Source of the DNA: an uncultured Collinsella sp.
GTDB lineage: Bacteria > Actinomycetota > Coriobacteriia > Coriobacteriales > Coriobacteriaceae
Length of the DNA stretch: 20,178 nucleotides
Reading direction: 5' to 3'
Assembly (NCBI GenBank): GCA_900548815.1
Contig: URLR01000035.1
Coordinates: 1-20,178, forward strand
Below, one piece after another: positions 16,993 through 20,178 of the stretch. The stretch's first letter is position 1; each line of letters begins with the position of its first letter. The notes beneath the pieces are model-generated. The model was given only the letters and a program-made list of their open reading frames with translations. It made no database searches and had not been told where the DNA came from. Position numbers and translations under genes: made by a program.

Positions 16993-19077
16993 ATGGATAC
17001 TACCGATAGCGCCTATGGCGACAAACTCATCCGTCTTGACACGTTCGACACCGCCGTGGCGGTCGACCCCAGCGCCGAGGACGAGGCCAAGCGTCGGTTT
17101 ATGACGCTCATTCTCCAGACGGCCCACCGCAACAACGGCAACATCGGGCACGTGCTGCGCGCGACCAACACGAGCGGCGAGGTCTTTGCCGTCAAGCTAC
17201 TCAAGGACAACGCCATCCTTTCCGGCCAAGCCCCCGATCGCTCCGCCGAGCAAGCGGCCGCGCACCTGGCCAACACCGCCGCGCTGTTCGAGGAGTACCG
17301 TCATCTGTGCACTGTCTCGCACCTGCGCGGATTTCCGCGCGTCTATGGCTATGGATCGTGCGAGGACGACCCGCTCATCCTCATGGAGTGGGTCGAGGGT
17401 ACCTCGCTCAAGCAGGCGCTGCCCTTGCTTCCGCACGATGTCTCGGGCGGGCTAACCACCCAGATGGTAGCCGCCGTTGGAAACGCCGTGCTTCGCGCAC
17501 TCCTGATGACCCAGGGGCTCGTGAATCCGGTCGTCCATCGCGACCTGTCGCCCGCCAATATCATGTTCCGTACCACCAGCCGAACGCTCGAGCAGCAGAT
17601 TGCCGATTGCTCCTTTGACCCCTGTCTCATCGACATGGGTTCCGCGACCATGGCCCTCGGCGATGACACAATCACCCGGCGCGCCGACATCTGGCGCTTT
17701 GCCACGCCCGCATACGCCGCGCCCGAGATGCTCACGCAGGATATCGAAGGCATCGCGGCCCTTCGCCGTTCGCCGGCAATCGACGTCTACGCGCTTTCGA
17801 GCATTCTGTACCAGCTCTACAGCGGTCGCAAGCCGTTTGACTTTGAGTCGACGGACGCCGCTGCAACCGGCTCGTTCTATCTCGTAAAGACCAAGACCAA
17901 GCCGGCACCGCTCGAGCCGCGCTGCGAGGGCGATGAAGCGCTCGTCCAAATCATCATGAAGGGTCTCTCAGTCGAGCAGTGCGATCGCCCTACCGAGCAG
18001 CAGATGCTCGAGGTGCTCTCGGCATTCCTCACCGATGCCGAATCCGAGGGCCGCGAAGGCGCAGGAGACGAGGTCGCGATTGATATCGATTCTGGCACGC
18101 ACCTTAAGGTCGACGTCGCCGGCGAGCGCGCACGAGAGATCTTGGAGCAGGCCCGGCACGATGCCATGACCCGCCGCCGCTTTATTATCGGTGGCGTTGT
18201 CGCGGCCGTTGCGGGGCTCGGCGTTATCGGGGCGGCAACCCATGGCTTTGGCATCCCCGACTACCTGGACGGCATCCGCGGTTCACTTGACGACTACACC
18301 TGGGATCAGCTGCAGGAGATTTCGCTCAAGATTAAGGCCGCCGAGACCCGTAGCGAGGCACGCGAGATTGCCAAGCGCTATCATCTGCTCGATGACAACG
18401 GGCATATCCCCTATCCATGCACCAAGCGCGTCACGCTCACCAACGGGCTGCAGGTTGGCGCGCAGCTCGTGGGCATCCGCCACGACGAGCTTCTGGACGG
18501 GACGGGCAAGGCCGGACTGACGTTTATGTTCGATGCGGGTATTGCCGAGCGCAACGCTGCGGCTGAACCGCCGAGCGCCGGCTGGGCAGATTGCGAGCTG
18601 CGGGAATGGCTCAACGGCGACGGCCTTAAGCTGCTGCCCAACGAGTTGCGCGCACTCATCAAATCTGTCAAAAAGATCTCGAATAACGCTGGCGCCGCCA
18701 ACAGTGCATCGTGTCTGAGCGAGTTGCCCGCAACCCTTTGGCTGCCCGCCATGGTCGAGCTGTGCGGTACGCAACCGCCCGATTCGTTTGCCAAGGACTA
18801 TCACTACCTGGCAGACATCTACAACGGCGAGGGCAAGGAGTATCAGCTCTTCCGCGAGCTCAAGGTGAGCCCGTATTCCACGAACGAGACGATGGTCCGC
18901 CAGTGGAAGGGCAAGGACACCTGCTGGTGGGAGCGCACGGTGAGCCCCGACTCATCGGAGACCGAAGGCACGCTCTATTTGAATCGCGTTGGACACGACG
19001 GCGACGTCTTTACGTACGCAACGCCTGCGGACAAGCCAAACAAACGAACCTGTGTGATCCCCGGATTCTGTATCTAG
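16993..19077 (+). CDS. Membrane Ser/Thr protein kinase with C-terminal DUF6273-like domain
   Basis: This 694-residue protein is probably a one-pass receptor-like kinase. Residues about 45-345 form a Hanks-type kinase: AVK with Lys68, catalytic HRDLSPAN (182-189), DMG in place of DFG (214-216), APE (243-245), and CDRPT (330-334). A basic cluster and one hydrophobic helix (about 394-416, RRRFIIGGVVAAVAGLG) follow. The outside part (about 430-694) resembles DUF6273: it contains LREWLNGDG, LWLPAMVELCG, WWERTVSP (645-652) and ends FTYATPADKPNKRTCVIPGFCI-like, with WWER the clearest motif. The ATG at 16993 was chosen because AAAGGAA precedes it; the upstream frame runs through the hairpin. Key catalytic residues are intact, so it should be active. 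It most likely phosphorylates the FHA protein or a shared partner. DUF6273 function is unknown. Confidence 0.9.
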   Translation: MDTTDSAYGDKLIRLDTFDTAVAVDPSAEDEAKRRFMTLILQTAHRNNGNIGHVLRATNTSGEVFAVKLLKDNAILSGQAPDRSAEQAAAHLANTAALFEEYRHLCTVSHLRGFPRVYGYGSCEDDPLILMEWVEGTSLKQALPLLPHDVSGGLTTQMVAAVGNAVLRALLMTQGLVNPVVHRDLSPANIMFRTTSRTLEQQIADCSFDPCLIDMGSATMALGDDTITRRADIWRFATPAYAAPEMLTQDIEGIAALRRSPAIDVYALSSILYQLYSGRKPFDFESTDAAATGSFYLVKTKTKPAPLEPRCEGDEALVQIIMKGLSVEQCDRPTEQQMLEVLSAFLTDAESEGREGAGDEVAIDIDSGTHLKVDVAGERAREILEQARHDAMTRRRFIIGGVVAAVAGLGVIGAATHGFGIPDYLDGIRGSLDDYTWDQLQEISLKIKAAETRSEAREIAKRYHLLDDNGHIPYPCTKRVTLTNGLQVGAQLVGIRHDELLDGTGKAGLTFMFDAGIAERNAAAEPPSAGWADCELREWLNGDGLKLLPNELRALIKSVKKISNNAGAANSASCLSELPATLWLPAMVELCGTQPPDSFAKDYHYLADIYNGEGKEYQLFRELKVSPYSTNETMVRQWKGKDTCWWERTVSPDSSETEGTLYLNRVGHDGDVFTYATPADKPNKRTCVIPGFCI

Positions 19078-19118
19078 AGAGCGGGCGTCTTGCCGTGACG
19101 GGACCCCTCCCCGGCAAA

Positions 19119-19177
19119 TGTCTCGATCTGTAACAGTTAGAACTCAAATACTGGTCTAGATGTTACAGATCAAGATG
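19119..19177. repeat. 59-bp palindromic repeat, unit 3
   Basis: Arms TGTCTCGATCTGTAACA (19119-19135) and TGTTACAGATCAAGATG (19161-19177) surround a 25-base centre starting GTTA, the same type as unit 2. Confidence 0.9.
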
Positions 19178-19198
19178 TTCGGATTGGCCTGGATGGTT

Positions 19199-19257
19199 TG
19201 TCTCGACCTGTAACATCTACTTGGCAAAATCAGGTCAATATGTTACGGATTGAGACG
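19199..19257. repeat. 59-bp palindromic repeat, unit 4
   Basis: Arms TGTCTCGACCTGTAACA (19199-19215) and TGTTACGGATTGAGACG (19241-19257); the centre starts TCTAC, as in unit 1. Starts 80 bp after unit 3. Confidence 0.9.
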
Positions 19258-19279
19258 TTTGGACTGCCGTTCAACAGTT

Positions 19280-19338
19280 CGTCTAAATCTGTAACAGTTA
19301 TGGTTCAAAAACCGGTCCAGATGTTACAGATTGAGATG
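19280..19338. repeat. 59-bp palindromic repeat, unit 5
   Basis: Arms CGTCTAAATCTGTAACA (19280-19296) and TGTTACAGATTGAGATG (19322-19338); the centre starts GTTA and closely resembles that of unit 3. Starts 81 bp after unit 4. Confidence 0.9.
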
Positions 19339-19410
19339 ATTGGTTGGAACGGTCCATCGGCCAACCAACTACCTTCATCTGTAGCGAAATGTCATACATT
19401 TATTCTGTAC

Positions 19411-19441
19411 TAGACACCCCCAGGGGGTATGGGTGTATAGT
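19411..19441 (+). promoter_or_regulatory. copA promoter with G/C dyad in a 19-bp spacer
   Basis: TAGACA (19411-19416) and TATAGT (19436-19441) are separated by 19 bp, a spacing typical of MerR-family-controlled metal promoters. The spacer begins with the dyad ACCCCCAGGGGGT (19416-19428), which resembles CsoR/RcnR-type operators. Either regulator class would make the gene metal-responsive; neither is encoded in the window. Confidence 0.6.
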
Positions 19442-19488
19442 ATCGGCAGGTTAACAATTCCAACACCGAATCACGGAAAGGAGAAGCC

Positions 19489-20131
19489 ATGGCTCAAGAT
19501 AAGTTCGACGTGGGCGGCATGACATGCGCCGCCTGCCAGGCGCATGTGGACCGCGCCGTGAGCAAGCTCGACGGCGTCGAGAACGTCGCGGTCAACCTGC
19601 TCGCCGGTTCCATGATGGTCGACTATGACCCCGCGCAGGTCTCCCCCGACGATATCTGCACCGCCGTCGACCGTGCCGGCTACTCGGCCTCGCCCGTCGA
19701 TGCGGGCACCGGTGCCGCCGGCTCAAACGGCAGCACGCAAGCCAGGTCCGGCGCCGCCCACATGGAGTCGCCAACCAAAAAGTTGGAGGCCGCCGCCTCT
19801 GCTATGCGCACCCGCCTCATCATCTCGATCGTATTTCTCATCCCACTGTTCTACATAGGCATGGGGCACATGCTCGGCTGGCCGCTGCCCGGCGTCTTCA
19901 CCGACCATACCCACAGCATGACGCTCGCCCTCACTGAGCTCGTCCTGCTCATCCCCATCGTCTATGTCAACGACGCGTACTTTATAAACGGGTTTAAATC
20001 GCTCGTGCACGGCGCGCCCACCATGGACGCCCTTATTGCCGTGGGCGCCACCGCCTCCATCGCCTGGTCGCTCTACGCCATGTTCATCATGGCCGACCAG
20101 CTGGCCACAGGTCAGGTGCACGAGGCAATGA
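19489..20131 (+). CDS. copA: Copper-type P1B ATPase, 5' part only
   Basis: The first 214 codons of a heavy-metal-exporting P-type ATPase are present. Seen: an N-terminal metal-binding HMA domain with GMTCAAC (residues 10-16, Cys13 and Cys16), a Gly/Ser-rich linker, and three hydrophobic segments, starting with LIISIVFLIPLFYIGMGH and including MDALIAVGATASIAWSLYAM. This order matches CopA-like Cu(I) exporters. The ATG at 19489 is preceded by AAAGGAG at 5 bases. The catalytic DKTG and CPC motifs are missing because genomic sequence stops near 20131, where adapter begins; the gene itself is probably intact in the organism. Confidence 0.88.
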
Positions 20132-20178
20132 CTGTCTCTTATACACATCTCCGAGCCCACGAGACGGACTCCTATCTC
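20132..20178. other. Nextera adapter plus index, not genomic
   Basis: Bases 20132-20150 are CTGTCTCTTATACACATCT, the Tn5 mosaic end, followed by CCGAGCCCACGAGAC (20151-20165), an eight-base index GGACTCCT (20166-20173) and ATCTC, the start of the P7 sequence. The contig has run through a short insert into library adapter. Confidence 0.97.

Larger units (their letters stand above)
19078..19488. other. Intergenic region with three 59-bp palindromes and copA promoter
   Basis: The 411 bp after the kinase hold palindrome units 3-5 (19119-19338) and then the promoter of the copper ATPase gene. No separate terminator with a U-tract was seen for the kinase; unit 3 begins 41 bp after its stop. Confidence 0.65.

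Noticed and set aside
15541..19338. CRISPR array
   Set aside because: The repeats are 59-bp palindromes with variable centres, short similar spacers of 21-22 bp, few copies and no cas genes.

Overview
The window looks like a draft-assembly contig from a high-GC, anaerobic gut actinobacterium of the class Coriobacteriia, most likely Collinsella or a close relative. This is inferred from the high GC content, the soluble [FeFe]-hydrogenase, the PTS sugar operon, the DEAD-box helicase with a very long RGG-rich tail, and the DUF6273-type kinase. No 16S or other taxonomic marker is present. The last 47 bases (20132-20178) are not genomic: they match a Nextera transposase adapter followed by an index, so the contig ends artificially inside a copper ATPase gene.

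Layout. (1) 1-495: a REP-like repeat fragment and a small RelB/DinJ antitoxin (minus) with a 10-bp-phased repeat array upstream. (2) 496-6574 (all minus, transcribed right to left): a tightly packed four-gene operon with a GltD/NfnB-like flavoprotein carrying a NuoF-type Fe-S domain, an [FeFe]-hydrogenase with all H-cluster motifs, a Tat/lipoprotein-type substrate-binding protein, and a compact ABC permease-ATPase fusion. (3) 6831-11317 (minus): an alpha-glucoside PTS operon in the order EIIA, LicT-type antiterminator, EIICB, GH4 6-phospho-alpha-glucosidase. The antiterminator gene carries an apparent single-base frameshift that removes most of PRD2. (4) 11660-12421 (minus): an EFR1-like flavodoxin/ferredoxin protein, followed on its 3' side by a long REP-like hairpin. 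(5) 12422-13041: a gene-poor stretch with a 237-bp MITE-like element and the terminator of the helicase gene. (6) 13042-15270 (minus): DEAD-box RNA helicase. (7) 15271-19488 (plus): an FHA-domain gene and a membrane Ser/Thr kinase with a DUF6273 exodomain, bracketed by five copies of an exactly 59-bp palindromic repeat (two upstream, three downstream, period 80-81 bp). (8) 19489-20131 (plus): the 5' part of a CopA-like P-type ATPase behind a promoter with a G/C dyad in a 19-bp spacer.

How it works together. The first operon probably couples pyridine nucleotide and ferredoxin redox chemistry to H2; why an importer is translationally coupled to it is unknown. The PTS operon would take up and phosphorylate an alpha-glucoside such as maltose and split the 6-phosphate inside the cell. 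The FHA-kinase pair looks like a phospho-signalling module in which the exodomain senses something outside and the FHA protein reads the phosphorylation. The most unusual feature is the strictly regular palindromic array around this module.
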